Part shown: one piece after another, positions 17,602 to 26,339 of the stretch
How positions within the stretch are numbered: position 1 is the first letter of the stretch
How the letters are laid out: each line of letters starts with the position of its first letter
Assembly (NCBI GenBank): GCA_965228415.1
Contig: OZ245814.1
Span: 3,100,001-3,164,000, forward strand
Source: Agaribacillus sp965228415
Lineage (GTDB): Bacteria; Bacteroidota; Bacteroidia; Cytophagales; Cyclobacteriaceae
Direction of reading: 5' to 3'
DNA: 64,000 nucleotides
Translations under genes and position numbers: made by a program
The notes under the pieces: generated by a model
What the model was told of the DNA's origin: nothing
Seen by the model: only the letters and a program-made list of their open reading frames with translations
Databases searched by the model: none

Positions 17602-18237
17602 ATGAATTCGGCAGCCCTCATTTACAGGTATTTCCCCCATTTAACACCCCGCCAAAAACAACAATTCGAGGAACTCCAATCTATGTACCGGGAATGGAAT
17701 CAAAAGATCAATGTAATATCAAGAAAAGACATTGAGCACCTGTATCTCAAGCATTGCCTGCATTCCCTGGGCATAGCTAAAGTATGTACCTTTTTACCAG
17801 GACAGCAAATATTGGACGTAGGCACCGGCGGCGGTTTTCCGGGGATCCCGCTGGCAATACTATTTCCGGATACCCAATTTACGCTGGTTGACTCGATCGG
17901 AAAAAAGATTAAAGTGGTCAATGCTGTCATCAGACAGCTGGATTTACGAAATGTAAACGCCATACACCAAAGAGCCGAGCAGGTTGCCGGTAGGTTTCAC
18001 TTTATCGTAAGCAGGGCTGTTACCCGTATTAAACCCTTTTACCATTGGGTAGAGAAAAAAGTAATTGGAGGAATGGATCAAAACGGGTTTTCGCATGGTA
18101 TTCTGTACTTAAAGGGCGGCGACCTTGCAGAAGAGATGGAAGAATTTAACAGAGCCTATCAGTTTTTTCCATTATCTCAATATTTCGACGAAGATTTTTT
18201 CGATACCAAAGTAGTCGTCCATATAGCCATCCCCTGA
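17602..18237 (+). CDS. rsmG: 16S rRNA (guanine(527)-N7)-methyltransferase RsmG
   Basis: A 211-residue Rossmann-fold SAM-dependent methyltransferase. Hallmarks are QQFEELQSMYREWNQKINVISRKD (the GidB N-terminal helix and NL-like motif), the SAM loop DVGTGGGFPGIPLAILFP, LVDSIGKKIKVV, and the SRAVT motif. RsmG methylates N7 of G527 in the 530 loop of 16S rRNA; loss gives low-level streptomycin resistance in other bacteria. Length is normal. It lies 74 bp after the sigma-factor gene. Confidence 0.95.
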   Translation: MNSAALIYRYFPHLTPRQKQQFEELQSMYREWNQKINVISRKDIEHLYLKHCLHSLGIAKVCTFLPGQQILDVGTGGGFPGIPLAILFPDTQFTLVDSIGKKIKVVNAVIRQLDLRNVNAIHQRAEQVAGRFHFIVSRAVTRIKPFYHWVEKKVIGGMDQNGFSHGILYLKGGDLAEEMEEFNRAYQFFPLSQYFDEDFFDTKVVVHIAIP

Positions 18238-18362
18238 AATTCTTAGACAGCCCACCCTTTTAACACTCCCAAAATGAATGTTTTTTTCCCAAAACGAGAC
18301 GTTCACGGAAATAAAATCGCTTAAAATACTCATTTTTCGCTGTTTGTGGCCGCTTAGACACG

Positions 18363-18379
18363 TTGGCATGCCATTTGGA
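18363..18379 (+). promoter_or_regulatory. Candidate sigma-54 (-24/-12) promoter before a small membrane peptide
   Basis: TTGGCATG-CCAT-TTGGA resembles the sigma-54 consensus YTGGCACG-N4-TTGCW with correct spacing; it differs at one -24 base (T for C) and in the -12 doublet (GG for GC). Its first half is also a 10-bp perfect palindrome (TGGCATGCCA). A start about 12 bp downstream would give a ~30-nt leader before the ATG at 18419. Confidence 0.4.
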
Positions 18380-18418
18380 TCTTTGTTGGTAAATCTGTAA
18401 TTAATAAAATTTAAAACA

Positions 18419-18502
18419 ATGTTTTTAATTGTAACATTAATAATCGCAGGATTATTCACGTCAGCTTTGTTATACCGATGGTTATTTGGTAAGGAGCAGT
18501 AA
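18419..18502 (+). CDS. Small single-span membrane peptide (27 residues)
   Basis: An ATG at 18419 opens a 27-codon frame whose product begins MFLIVTLIIAGLFTSALL and ends YRWLFGKEQ: one transmembrane helix of ~18 residues followed by a short charged tail, which suggests an N-out/C-in insertion. The bases before the ATG are A/T-rich (AATAAAATTTAAAACA), as is usual for efficient Bacteroidota starts. A sigma-54-like promoter lies upstream and a strong intrinsic terminator lies 75 bp downstream, so it looks like an independent transcript. I do not recognise the family. Alternatively the unit could be a small RNA with an incidental frame. Confidence 0.5.
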   Translation: MFLIVTLIIAGLFTSALLYRWLFGKEQ

Positions 18503-18576
18503 AATAAATTTTTAACCTAACCCCCTTGAACAGAAAAAGATATTTTAGTTAATCATAGTGGTGTATGTTAGTGGTA

Positions 18577-18625
18577 AATGAATGCTGCCTCGCGGCGACA
18601 ATTTTTTGCGAGGCACTTCATTTTT
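18577..18625 (+). terminator. Intrinsic terminator after the small membrane peptide gene
   Basis: TGCCTCGC at 18586-18593 pairs perfectly with GCGAGGCA at 18608-18615. The outer AATGAA (18578-18582 region) can pair with TTCATT, and a T-run follows at 18621-18625. It closes the short transcription unit that starts near 18390. Confidence 0.75.
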
Positions 18626-18715
18626 CCCCCAATCAGCAAGAAAAATACTTCTCATCATAACGTGTTATATTTTAGTTATCATTAATTTTAGCGTTAACAA
18701 TTAATCACCGCTGCA

Positions 18716-19522
18716 TTGGAAGCAAATCCCAGGGAACCGGATGTAATCAAAGCCATATGTTATTTGTATAAAGAAGACGATTCAAAAAACAAATGCATGC
18801 TAAGCAACGATTCCCTTACCATCATCTATCGTTCAAGAAGTTACCAATTTGACTTATCGTATATTAAGCAAATAACCTTTGAGTCAAGAAAATTGATGTT
18901 TCCGCTTATCCTGGGAGGTACCTCCTCGGCATTTATACTAATATCCATATTAAATAATTTGTTCAACCCCTGGCTAAGTCTTTCCTTACTTCTGTTAAGT
19001 TTGGCAGTGGCTTATTTTGGCTGGATGGGTACAAATGTTTTAACCATCAAAGAATCAGGGCATAACAATGACTTCATGTTAAAACATATAAGTATTAATA
19101 TGAGATCTTTCATCGGTTATGTCAATAAAATGATCAGGTTTAAAAAGGGGCTGCTCCCACCGCAGGAAATGCTGGTATACCACATCAGTATTAAAACCGA
19201 CTGGGAAAAGGCACTATTGGAACAAACGTATAAACATGAAAGCCTGGCCAAAGAGGGATTCATTCATGCATCTGATTATCATCAACTATTATCCACGGCA
19301 GAGCGATATTATAGCGACGAGGTGCCGCTTGTCCTGCTGGCCATTGATCCCGAAAAATTAAAGTCCCCCATCAAATATGAGCTGGCCACCAGCAGAGACA
19401 GTTTATTCCCTCATATCTTCGGACCTGTCAACCTGGAGGCGGTGGTACAGGCGTTGCCTTTTGAAAAAAACAGTTCCGGGAAATTTTTCTTTCCAAAGCT
19501 GGATATCAAACAAAATAATTAA
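18716..19522 (+). CDS. Membrane protein with C-terminal DUF952 domain
   Basis: A 268-residue protein. Residues ~1-60 look like a small soluble domain, ~62-82 and ~86-106 are two transmembrane helices, and ~155-260 form a DUF952 domain: VYHISIKTDWEKAL, EGFIHASDYHQL, LVLLAIDPEKLKSPIKYE, and LFPHIFGPVNLEAVV. DUF952 proteins are usually small free-standing cytosolic proteins of unknown activity, with a fold likened to ADP-ribosyltransferases. The in-frame stop at 18695 leaves TTG at 18716 as the first possible start; an ATG at 18797 is the alternative. It precedes the acyltransferase-gpsA pair by 27 bp and may share its transcript. Confidence 0.7.
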   Translation: MEANPREPDVIKAICYLYKEDDSKNKCMLSNDSLTIIYRSRSYQFDLSYIKQITFESRKLMFPLILGGTSSAFILISILNNLFNPWLSLSLLLLSLAVAYFGWMGTNVLTIKESGHNNDFMLKHISINMRSFIGYVNKMIRFKKGLLPPQEMLVYHISIKTDWEKALLEQTYKHESLAKEGFIHASDYHQLLSTAERYYSDEVPLVLLAIDPEKLKSPIKYELATSRDSLFPHIFGPVNLEAVVQALPFEKNSSGKFFFPKLDIKQNN

Positions 19523-19549
19523 ATTAGTAGGTAAACTAATCATTTTTTG

Positions 19550-21244
19550 ATGGCGATTGACGGTGACTCCTACGTGAAGAAGATATTTGACCCCATACTA
19601 CCCGGGTCAAAAGATTGGCCGGTGGTACAATTGAGCAAGGATCGAAAACAATTTATAGAATCAGTTATCAACGAATCTATTAAGGTAATTACTGCCACCC
19701 ACGCTGATTCCGGAAGTTTGAAGGAAGAAATTGAACAAACCAGATTCAAGGAGACATTGAGGGTAAAACAAAACCCGTGGAATGTGGATCCCGATGACGA
19801 TCCTGCCTTTTGGTCGGGAATCAAGGCACGGCTTTTAAAAACTTCCAACAGTGACATTGAATCGCACGCAGATAGTATCAACACTATTCTGCAAGAAATT
19901 GTCGCGCGATATGCTAACGAAATTCGTGGAAACTTCAGGCCTTCACGATATAAACTGACACGAACAATTGTCAAGTTTGGTTTTAAAAGGCTGCTGAACG
20001 CTTCCCGGGTTAAAGGTTTCGCTTCTATCTGGAGCAATAAAGTGACCCTTCAGGACAAAATTCAAATTACCGGTGAATTTGAGCAATTAAGAACCCTTGC
20101 AAAAAAAGGCACTGTAATTTTGGTACCTACACATTTCAGCAACCTGGACTCCATCTTAATCGGCTGGGTTATCCATGTTCTGGGATTACCACCGTTTATT
20201 TATGGAGCCGGCTTAAACTTATTTAACATTGGCCTTTTCGCCTATTTCATGAATAGCCTGGGAGCATATAAGGTAGACAGGAGAAAAAAGAATTTCATTT
20301 ACCTGGAGACCCTGAAGACCTATTCAAAAATGGCCACCATTAAGGGATGCCACAGTCTTTTCTTTCCAGGTGGAACGCGATCAAGATCAGGAAAGATCGA
20401 GAAGAAACTGAAATTGGGCCTGCTGGGAAGCGCTATGGAAGCTCAGCGCCATAGCCTGCAACACGGTGGCAACGAAGAAACTAACAAGGTGTTTGTCGTT
20501 CCGGTGGTCATTAACTATCATTTTGTATTGGAAGCTCCCGCCCTTATCAATGATTACCTGCAATCGAAAGGTCAGGAAAGATATTATGTTGAAAATGATT
20601 CTTTTTCCAACTCTTATAAAATCCTTATGTTTCTTTTCAAGTTCTTCACCAAAGGATCGGATATTTCAGTATCCATCGGCAAAGGACTGGACTTGTTAGG
20701 TAATCATGTCGATGCAGATGGTAACAGCATCGACAAAAAAGGAAGGTTTATAAATGTAGCTGACTATTTCACCAGCCAGGGAAACATAACAGCTGATTTA
20801 CAGAGGGAACGGGAATATACACGGATGCTGGGGGAGGTTATCATAAAAGAGTTTCACCGCAATAATCACGTTTTTTCCAGTCACCTGGTAGCCTTTACCG
20901 CCTTTGAAATATTAAAGAAAAGATACAGTCATCTTGACCTGTACGATCTGTTGAGAGTTTCAAAAGAAGACAGTACCATTGGTTATGAAGAATTCCGGAA
21001 TTCCTTTAAGGTCGCCTTACAACACATTTATCAACTCAGCAATGAACAAAAGGTAGGTATTGCTTCACACCTGCGGGGTGACTTAAATGAAGTAATTGAC
21101 CACGGTTTACACAATATGGGCATGTATCATTCAAAAAGACCACTTTTGAAAAACAAACAAGGTGACTTAATTTCAAATGACCTGAACACATTATTCTATT
21201 ATCATAATCGACTAAGCGGGTATGGACTCGAAAATGTTATCTGA
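19550..21244 (+). CDS. Glycerol-3-phosphate/1-acyl-glycerol-3-phosphate acyltransferase (PlsB/PlsC-like)
   Basis: A 564-residue acyltransferase starting at ATG 19550 (a TTG one codon earlier is less likely). The PlsC-fold domain lies in the middle: THFSNLDS (the HX4D catalytic motif), FMNSLGAYKVDRRKK, and FFPGGTRSRSGKIEKKLKLG. The last resembles the PlsB motif GGRSRTG more than the FPEGTRS of PlsC, which favours glycerol-3-phosphate as acceptor (inference). Long N- and C-terminal extensions (~180 and ~230 residues) are also PlsB-like in layout. Its 3' end overlaps gpsA, the enzyme that makes glycerol-3-phosphate, strengthening that reading. Confidence 0.82.
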   Translation: MAIDGDSYVKKIFDPILPGSKDWPVVQLSKDRKQFIESVINESIKVITATHADSGSLKEEIEQTRFKETLRVKQNPWNVDPDDDPAFWSGIKARLLKTSNSDIESHADSINTILQEIVARYANEIRGNFRPSRYKLTRTIVKFGFKRLLNASRVKGFASIWSNKVTLQDKIQITGEFEQLRTLAKKGTVILVPTHFSNLDSILIGWVIHVLGLPPFIYGAGLNLFNIGLFAYFMNSLGAYKVDRRKKNFIYLETLKTYSKMATIKGCHSLFFPGGTRSRSGKIEKKLKLGLLGSAMEAQRHSLQHGGNEETNKVFVVPVVINYHFVLEAPALINDYLQSKGQERYYVENDSFSNSYKILMFLFKFFTKGSDISVSIGKGLDLLGNHVDADGNSIDKKGRFINVADYFTSQGNITADLQREREYTRMLGEVIIKEFHRNNHVFSSHLVAFTAFEILKKRYSHLDLYDLLRVSKEDSTIGYEEFRNSFKVALQHIYQLSNEQKVGIASHLRGDLNEVIDHGLHNMGMYHSKRPLLKNKQGDLISNDLNTLFYYHNRLSGYGLENVI

Positions 21245-22271
21245 AAAACCAGTCGGCGTAGTTGGAGCTGGTAGCTTTGGTACGGCAATCGCAAATATCC
21301 TGGCTGAAAAAAGCAAGGTATTGCTATATGCCAGAAATGAAAGTGTGGTAGATCATATAGAAAAAAAGGGGGTAAGTAGCGGTCAGCTACTGCATGAAAA
21401 CGTAAGTGGCAGCAACGAATTAGAGGAAATTGCCAGCAAATGCGACATTATTTTTCCGATTGTTCCATCCTCAAATTTCAGATCCTTAATAAAGGATTTT
21501 TCAGAATACCTTCATCCATACCACATCCTTATTCATGGTACCAAGGGGTTGGATGTTTCCATTCAGGATGAAACACAAGATAGCACAAAACTCAACCGCA
21601 ACCAGGTGAGGACAATGAGTGAAATTATCCAGGATGAAAGTCTGGTAGTGAGGGTCGGATGTCTGGCCGGTCCAAACCTGGCGCGCGAGTTGGCCGACAA
21701 GCAACCTGCCGCCACAGTCGTTGCCAGTCATTTTGATGAGGTTATCCAGGCCGGGATAAAGTTATTGAGAAATGACCGTTTTCAGGTTTATGGCAGCCAG
21801 GATCTGATAGGTGTTGAGTTGTGCGGGGTATTAAAAAATATTATTGCCATCGCTTCCGGTGCTTTAAGTGGTATGGGATACGGAGAAAACGCCAGGGCCC
21901 TTTTAATAAGCCGCGGTATGGTAGAAATGATTTACCTGGGGCGGGCATTAGGCGGTAATACCGAGGCATTTATCGGATTAGCCGGCGTTGGAGACCTGGT
22001 TGCCACATGTTCCAGTACGCTTAGTAGAAATTTTACCGTAGGCTATCGCCTTGCCCAAGGTGAAAACCTTCAACAAATAACAGACTCTATGGACGAGACA
22101 GCAGAAGGAATTAACACAATAAGAATCGCCAAAAAATTAACTAACTTCTATAAAGTCAGAGCGCCAATACTGGAAATGCTCCACAAAGTATTATTTGAAA
22201 ACTTCACCGTAGAGGAAGCCCTGCAATTCCTAATGAAGTATCCCTTGAATGTGGACATTGATTTCCTTTAG
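21234..22271 (+). CDS. gpsA: NAD(P)H-dependent glycerol-3-phosphate dehydrogenase
   Basis: GpsA reduces dihydroxyacetone phosphate to sn-glycerol-3-phosphate, the backbone of phospholipids. The protein starts with a Rossmann loop VGVVGAGSFGTAIANIL; later motifs are HGTKGLD, AGPNLARE, the catalytic lysine in GVELCGVLKNIIAIASG, and GLAGVGDLVATCSSTLSRN. I prefer ATG 21234 (an earlier ATG at 21222 is possible). It overlaps the acyltransferase stop by 11 bp, so product and user of glycerol-3-phosphate are coupled. Confidence 0.95.
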   Translation: MLSEKPVGVVGAGSFGTAIANILAEKSKVLLYARNESVVDHIEKKGVSSGQLLHENVSGSNELEEIASKCDIIFPIVPSSNFRSLIKDFSEYLHPYHILIHGTKGLDVSIQDETQDSTKLNRNQVRTMSEIIQDESLVVRVGCLAGPNLARELADKQPAATVVASHFDEVIQAGIKLLRNDRFQVYGSQDLIGVELCGVLKNIIAIASGALSGMGYGENARALLISRGMVEMIYLGRALGGNTEAFIGLAGVGDLVATCSSTLSRNFTVGYRLAQGENLQQITDSMDETAEGINTIRIAKKLTNFYKVRAPILEMLHKVLFENFTVEEALQFLMKYPLNVDIDFL

Positions 22272-22293
22272 CATCATTCGCGGCAACAAAAAA

Positions 22294-23613
22294 CTAGACT
22301 GGTATTTTATCGGATTCGCAATACTCCTTAATCGCATCTTTTATTTTCGTGAAGGTCAATCGCAAAAGCTCGGGATTCTCCTCCAACAACGTTACCCGGA
22401 AGCCCTGTAGCTCAGAGTGAAATGAAGATAAAGGGACTACGCAGACGCCTGTGGTGGCTAGCAAGTAATACACAAACCGTTTATCTAAAGGTGTAGTGTC
22501 ATCAATCCACGTATCGAGCAGGGATTGTATTTCATTATTATCCGTCTTCAAAAACTGACCTTTTCTCAGCGCCCCCTCTTTAAAGACCATGGTATTATAA
22601 AATGCTCCCTGGGTTGCCACAAACCTTATCTGAGGCACATCTTCAAGAATGCTGGATATTAATTTACTTCTTTCACCAATAGCTTGATTTTTGCTAGCAA
22701 CATATTCTTCATACTTCGGATCACCGAGGATGCGAGGCAACGCCTTTTGCGGCAGCGTGGTAGCACAGACTTCCACCATTTTAGCGTCCTCCATTGCCCG
22801 GCAAAAATCGTTAAATTCCGGATGTAAAGACCGGTTGTAAAACTCCATCCAGCCACACCTGGCACCTGGCCAGGGTAACTCCTTTGATATTCCCTTGAGC
22901 GCAATCCCCGGCAAATCACCGATTACCTCGGCCAATCTGAGTGTGGTGGCACCATTGTAGATAATGTTAGCGTAAATTTCATCGCTAATCAACAAAAGGT
23001 CAAATTCGCGTGCAATAGCGACAATCTTTTTCAAATACTCCGGGGGATACACCATTCCGGTCGGATTGTCGGGATTGATGATTAATATGCCCACAATATT
23101 TGGGTTATACCGCACCTTGTTGTAGAGATCGTTTAAATCGGGATACCAGTTGTTGTCAGGATCCAAACTATAGGTTAAGGGTTCGCTGTCGGCATGCGCC
23201 GCTTCTGTGGAGGAATGGGTAGAATAAGTAGGTGATGGACCTATCACCCTGGATGATGGGGGTAAATACCGATATAGCTTGGATATGGCATCGCCCAAAC
23301 CATTAAAAAAAAGGATATCGTCAGCGGAGACCTGCACCCCGTTCAATAAATTATTTTGCCTGGCTACAAAAGCCCGCGCCTCGGGATCACCTTGTGAATG
23401 GCAATAGCCATAGGTTTCATTTTCCTTCACCAGGTCACCAATAATTTCTTTGATCCAATCCGGTACCCGGGCATGCTTTTGAATGGGATCTCCAATATTT
23501 TCCCAATAAATGGGCTGACCACATTTTTCAACTAGTTCCGCTTTTTTGACTATGTGTCGGATTTCGTATTCAAGCTTCCTAGCTCCTTCATATAAAAGTT
23601 TCTTTCTCATCAA
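22294..23613 (-). CDS. Pyridoxal phosphate-dependent aminotransferase (class I/II)
   Basis: A 439-residue fold-type I PLP enzyme. NPDNPTGMVYPPEYL and LLISDEIYANIIY carry the PLP-contacting Asn and Asp; GISKELPWPGARCGWMEF holds the Schiff-base lysine and the phosphate-binding arginine. It resembles the alanine/aspartate group but is longer at the N-terminus. The substrate cannot be set from sequence; alanine or aromatic amino acids are likely candidates. It lies 140 bp downstream of glutamine synthetase on the same strand and could be a distal member of the nitrogen cluster, or independent. Confidence 0.85.
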   Translation of the reverse strand: MMRKKLLYEGARKLEYEIRHIVKKAELVEKCGQPIYWENIGDPIQKHARVPDWIKEIIGDLVKENETYGYCHSQGDPEARAFVARQNNLLNGVQVSADDILFFNGLGDAISKLYRYLPPSSRVIGPSPTYSTHSSTEAAHADSEPLTYSLDPDNNWYPDLNDLYNKVRYNPNIVGILIINPDNPTGMVYPPEYLKKIVAIAREFDLLLISDEIYANIIYNGATTLRLAEVIGDLPGIALKGISKELPWPGARCGWMEFYNRSLHPEFNDFCRAMEDAKMVEVCATTLPQKALPRILGDPKYEEYVASKNQAIGERSKLISSILEDVPQIRFVATQGAFYNTMVFKEGALRKGQFLKTDNNEIQSLLDTWIDDTTPLDKRFVYYLLATTGVCVVPLSSFHSELQGFRVTLLEENPELLRLTFTKIKDAIKEYCESDKIPV

Positions 23614-23753
23614 TCCAGAAATTAAAATACGAAGTTATTAATAAGCGCTGTAAAAAAAAACAATGCGCTATTCCTAGCGCATTATTTGGATGAATATAAA
23701 GAAAAGCAAGGATTAAGTCTTCTTTGCTACTTCTTTTATAAGAAGTGGTTACC

Positions 23754-24776
23754 TTAAACGGAAACCTCTACTGTCACACTTTTAACTGTTTTGATAATTC
23801 TACTTGCTACTTTATAAGGGTCGGCATTAGAAGCAGGTCTTCTGTCTTCCAACCATCCTTTCCATCCGTTTGTAACAGTAGCTACCGGAATTCGAATAGA
23901 AGCACCTCTGTCTGAAACGCCAAAGCTGAATTTATCAATCGATTGGGTCTCGTGCAAACCGGTTAATCTTTCATGATTATCGGCCCCATATACCTCAATG
24001 TGTTCCTGAATCACGTCGCCGAATGCCTGGCAAATGGTATTATAAACCTCTTCGCTTCCAGCTGTTCTCAAAACTGAATTCGAGAAGTTCGCATGTTTTC
24101 CGGAACCATTCCAATCGCCTTTAACAGGTTTGCAATGCCAGTTGACAATCACACCATATTTCTCGGCGGTTCTTTCTAATAAATATCTGGCAATCCAGGT
24201 ATGATCACCTGCCTCCTGGGCCCCTTTGGCAAAGGTCTGAAATTCCCATTGACCGGCCATTACCTCTGCATTGATTCCTTCAACATTAATACCTGCTTCG
24301 AGACATAGATCCAAATGCTCTTCTACAATCTCCCGGCCAAATGCGTTAGCCGCGCCCACAGAGCAATAGTACTGACCCTGGGGAGCAGGATAGCCTGTAG
24401 CCGGAAAACCAAGAGGTTTGTCAGTTTCAGGATCCCATAAAGTATATTCTTGTTCAAATCCGAACCAAAAATCATCATCGTCATCGTCAATGGTAGCACG
24501 GCCATTTGATTCATGAGGAGTTTCATCAGGGTTTAACACTTCCGTCATTACCAAATAGGCATTTTTTCTATCAGGATCCGGAAATAATGCTACCGGCTTT
24601 AACAGACAATCAGAAGAATTTCCTTCTGCCTGTTGTGTGGAGCTACCGTCAAATGACCACATCGGGCAATCGGCCAGGTTACCGCCGAAATCATCGACAA
24701 TTTTAGTTTTACTTCTTAAATTCTGAGTCGGTTTGTATCCGTCTAACCAAATGTACTCTAACTTTACTTTAGCCAT
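23754..24776 (-). CDS. glnA: Glutamine synthetase, type II (eukaryote-like)
   Basis: Glutamine synthetase makes glutamine from glutamate, ammonia and ATP. At 340 residues this is the short GSII form: the beta-grasp N-terminus MAKVKLEYIWLDGYKP, WSFDGSSTQQAEG, then the ATP-grasp-like catalytic part with FGFEQEYTL (metal-binding glutamates), GINAEVMAGQWEFQ, NWHCKPVKGDWNGSGKH and DRGASIRIPVAT. GSII lacks the adenylylation loop of GSI, so control is probably transcriptional. It sits downstream of a porin and an ammonium channel on the same strand, forming an ammonia uptake and fixation module. Confidence 0.95.
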   Translation of the reverse strand: MAKVKLEYIWLDGYKPTQNLRSKTKIVDDFGGNLADCPMWSFDGSSTQQAEGNSSDCLLKPVALFPDPDRKNAYLVMTEVLNPDETPHESNGRATIDDDDDDFWFGFEQEYTLWDPETDKPLGFPATGYPAPQGQYYCSVGAANAFGREIVEEHLDLCLEAGINVEGINAEVMAGQWEFQTFAKGAQEAGDHTWIARYLLERTAEKYGVIVNWHCKPVKGDWNGSGKHANFSNSVLRTAGSEEVYNTICQAFGDVIQEHIEVYGADNHERLTGLHETQSIDKFSFGVSDRGASIRIPVATVTNGWKGWLEDRRPASNADPYKVASRIIKTVKSVTVEVSV

Positions 24777-25115
24777 ACTTTTCTTATTTTAAAATTAATT
24801 ATTCACTAACAACGTTTCTAGTCTGTTTTTTTCATTTCGTCAACAAAAGGCCATTATTTTAAATTTTTGCAAAAATATTCACTTGTTTGCACCTAATCTT
24901 TGCGATATTATAAATTCTCGGCATTTTTATTAACCAAACAATTTTAAATATACATATTTTTCAGGTTTTTTGACAAAAATTTGAACCAAATTTATGGTTT
25001 ATAACAAATTTTCAGATGTGAGAGGGATTTTATAACCCCTCTCCCTGAACCTAACTATTATGAGGTCGTGATAATTTCGAGATGATATCTCAAATAGTCA
25101 GACAACTTTAAAATT
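24777..25115. other. Intergenic region upstream of glutamine synthetase, with hairpin
   Basis: These 339 bp between the porin stop and the glnA start are AT-rich and have no coding frame. They hold one clear hairpin at 25020-25043: GAGAGGG, a 10-base loop, and CCCTCTC (7 bp perfect). It has no T-run on either side. It is probably the 3' structure of the porin mRNA or part of the glnA leader. No exact TAnnTTTG box is evident near the glnA start. Confidence 0.4.
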
Positions 25116-26279
25116 CTAGAATGAAAAAACTGCCCCGAATAAAAACGATGCCAGACTCTTGGTTGGCTCTAAATCGGCATCGGGGAATGTACCATCTTCA
25201 GAAGCAGCATCCAGTCTTAGCTCGGGGATTAATGTTAAATGATCGCCAACACTTATTTGCCCCGTTAAAGTAACATCCAGTATGCTGGCATCTCCGTTTG
25301 CATCATAAGCACCAATGGCCCCTGCTCCTTCTTCAAATTCAGAGAAGTATTCTACTCTCGTACCGATTGCAAATACGTCAGAGGTAGTGATTTGCAGGTA
25401 ACCTGCGACGCCGTAAAAACCGGCATTGTCACCGGAAACATCTTCGATACTGGTACCATTATAAATTTCGCCCGGATCGGTTGTATTATATGTGGCATTC
25501 AAGCCTACATATACAGCCTCGGAAACATTCCATCCTGTGGTAATATCAAACTGGAGCGTATTTCCTGCCGAAGTGTCGTCGGTTACCGGCCCCAAATCTT
25601 CATCTAAGTTACCGTCCTGATCTCCATAAAGTACGTTAAAATAGATACTTCCATTATCGTTTTCATATCCCAGCTGTGCACCAATAGAATAAGTGCTTGT
25701 TGGATTAAATTCTGTAAAATCAGTAGGATTCAATACCCCCAGCATCAGGCTCATGTTATCAGATAAAGAGATATCCGCCTTGACGCCGGTATGGGAGAAT
25801 GGTCCGTAAGAAAACATGTAAGAAGTAGAATAATTGAAGTTATCTACCGGAGAAATCACCTCGTAACCCAAGAATGTATTGAAATTACCCAGGGTTAGCG
25901 TTACTTTATCACTTACATTCCAATAACCATATAACTGATTAACAATACTGGCCGATGCGCTTGAGTTAAATACCGCGTCAGATCCTCTTGGACCAAATAC
26001 CAGGTCAGCTACAAAACCAACATTATCCCACTCTTTTGAAGCGATTAAGTTGACCATACCCAGCGCAAAACCAGATTTATTGGCAAATGATGAACCGGGA
26101 GTAATAAAATCGCCATCTCCGTCTACATTTTTGGAGGTTAAATTTGTCTTGAAATAAGTATCTACGGATCCTGAAATATCTATAGGAAATTTACTTTCTT
26201 CCTCTTCTTCCTGTGCTTGAACATTATAAGTAATGATCAATAATGAAAGGCTCAATATTAGTAAAAGTATTTTTTTCAT
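25116..26279 (-). CDS. Outer-membrane porin-like beta-barrel protein
   Basis: A 387-residue protein with a signal peptide (residues 1-22, ending NVQAQ) and a stretch of acidic residues right after it. The body alternates hydrophobic and polar residues, is rich in Gly, Tyr, Thr and Asp, and ends with LASFLFGAVFSF, a terminal beta-strand finishing in Phe as in outer-membrane barrels. It resembles the porins that neighbour ammonium transporters in Bacteroidota. Placed between amt and glnA, it probably admits ammonium or small nitrogen compounds across the outer membrane (inference). Confidence 0.8.
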   Translation of the reverse strand: MKKILLLILSLSLLIITYNVQAQEEEEESKFPIDISGSVDTYFKTNLTSKNVDGDGDFITPGSSFANKSGFALGMVNLIASKEWDNVGFVADLVFGPRGSDAVFNSSASASIVNQLYGYWNVSDKVTLTLGNFNTFLGYEVISPVDNFNYSTSYMFSYGPFSHTGVKADISLSDNMSLMLGVLNPTDFTEFNPTSTYSIGAQLGYENDNGSIYFNVLYGDQDGNLDEDLGPVTDDTSAGNTLQFDITTGWNVSEAVYVGLNATYNTTDPGEIYNGTSIEDVSGDNAGFYGVAGYLQITTSDVFAIGTRVEYFSEFEEGAGAIGAYDANGDASILDVTLTGQISVGDHLTLIPELRLDAASEDGTFPDADLEPTKSLASFLFGAVFSF

Positions 26280-26339
26280 TTTTAATTCGGTTATGAGTAC
26301 AAATTATTTTAGGTAATAGGTTTGACCACCATTGGTCTC

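Noticed and set aside
24777..24990. Sigma-54 promoter for glnA
   Set aside because: A TTGC-like word exists on the minus strand, but no GG element at the required distance.
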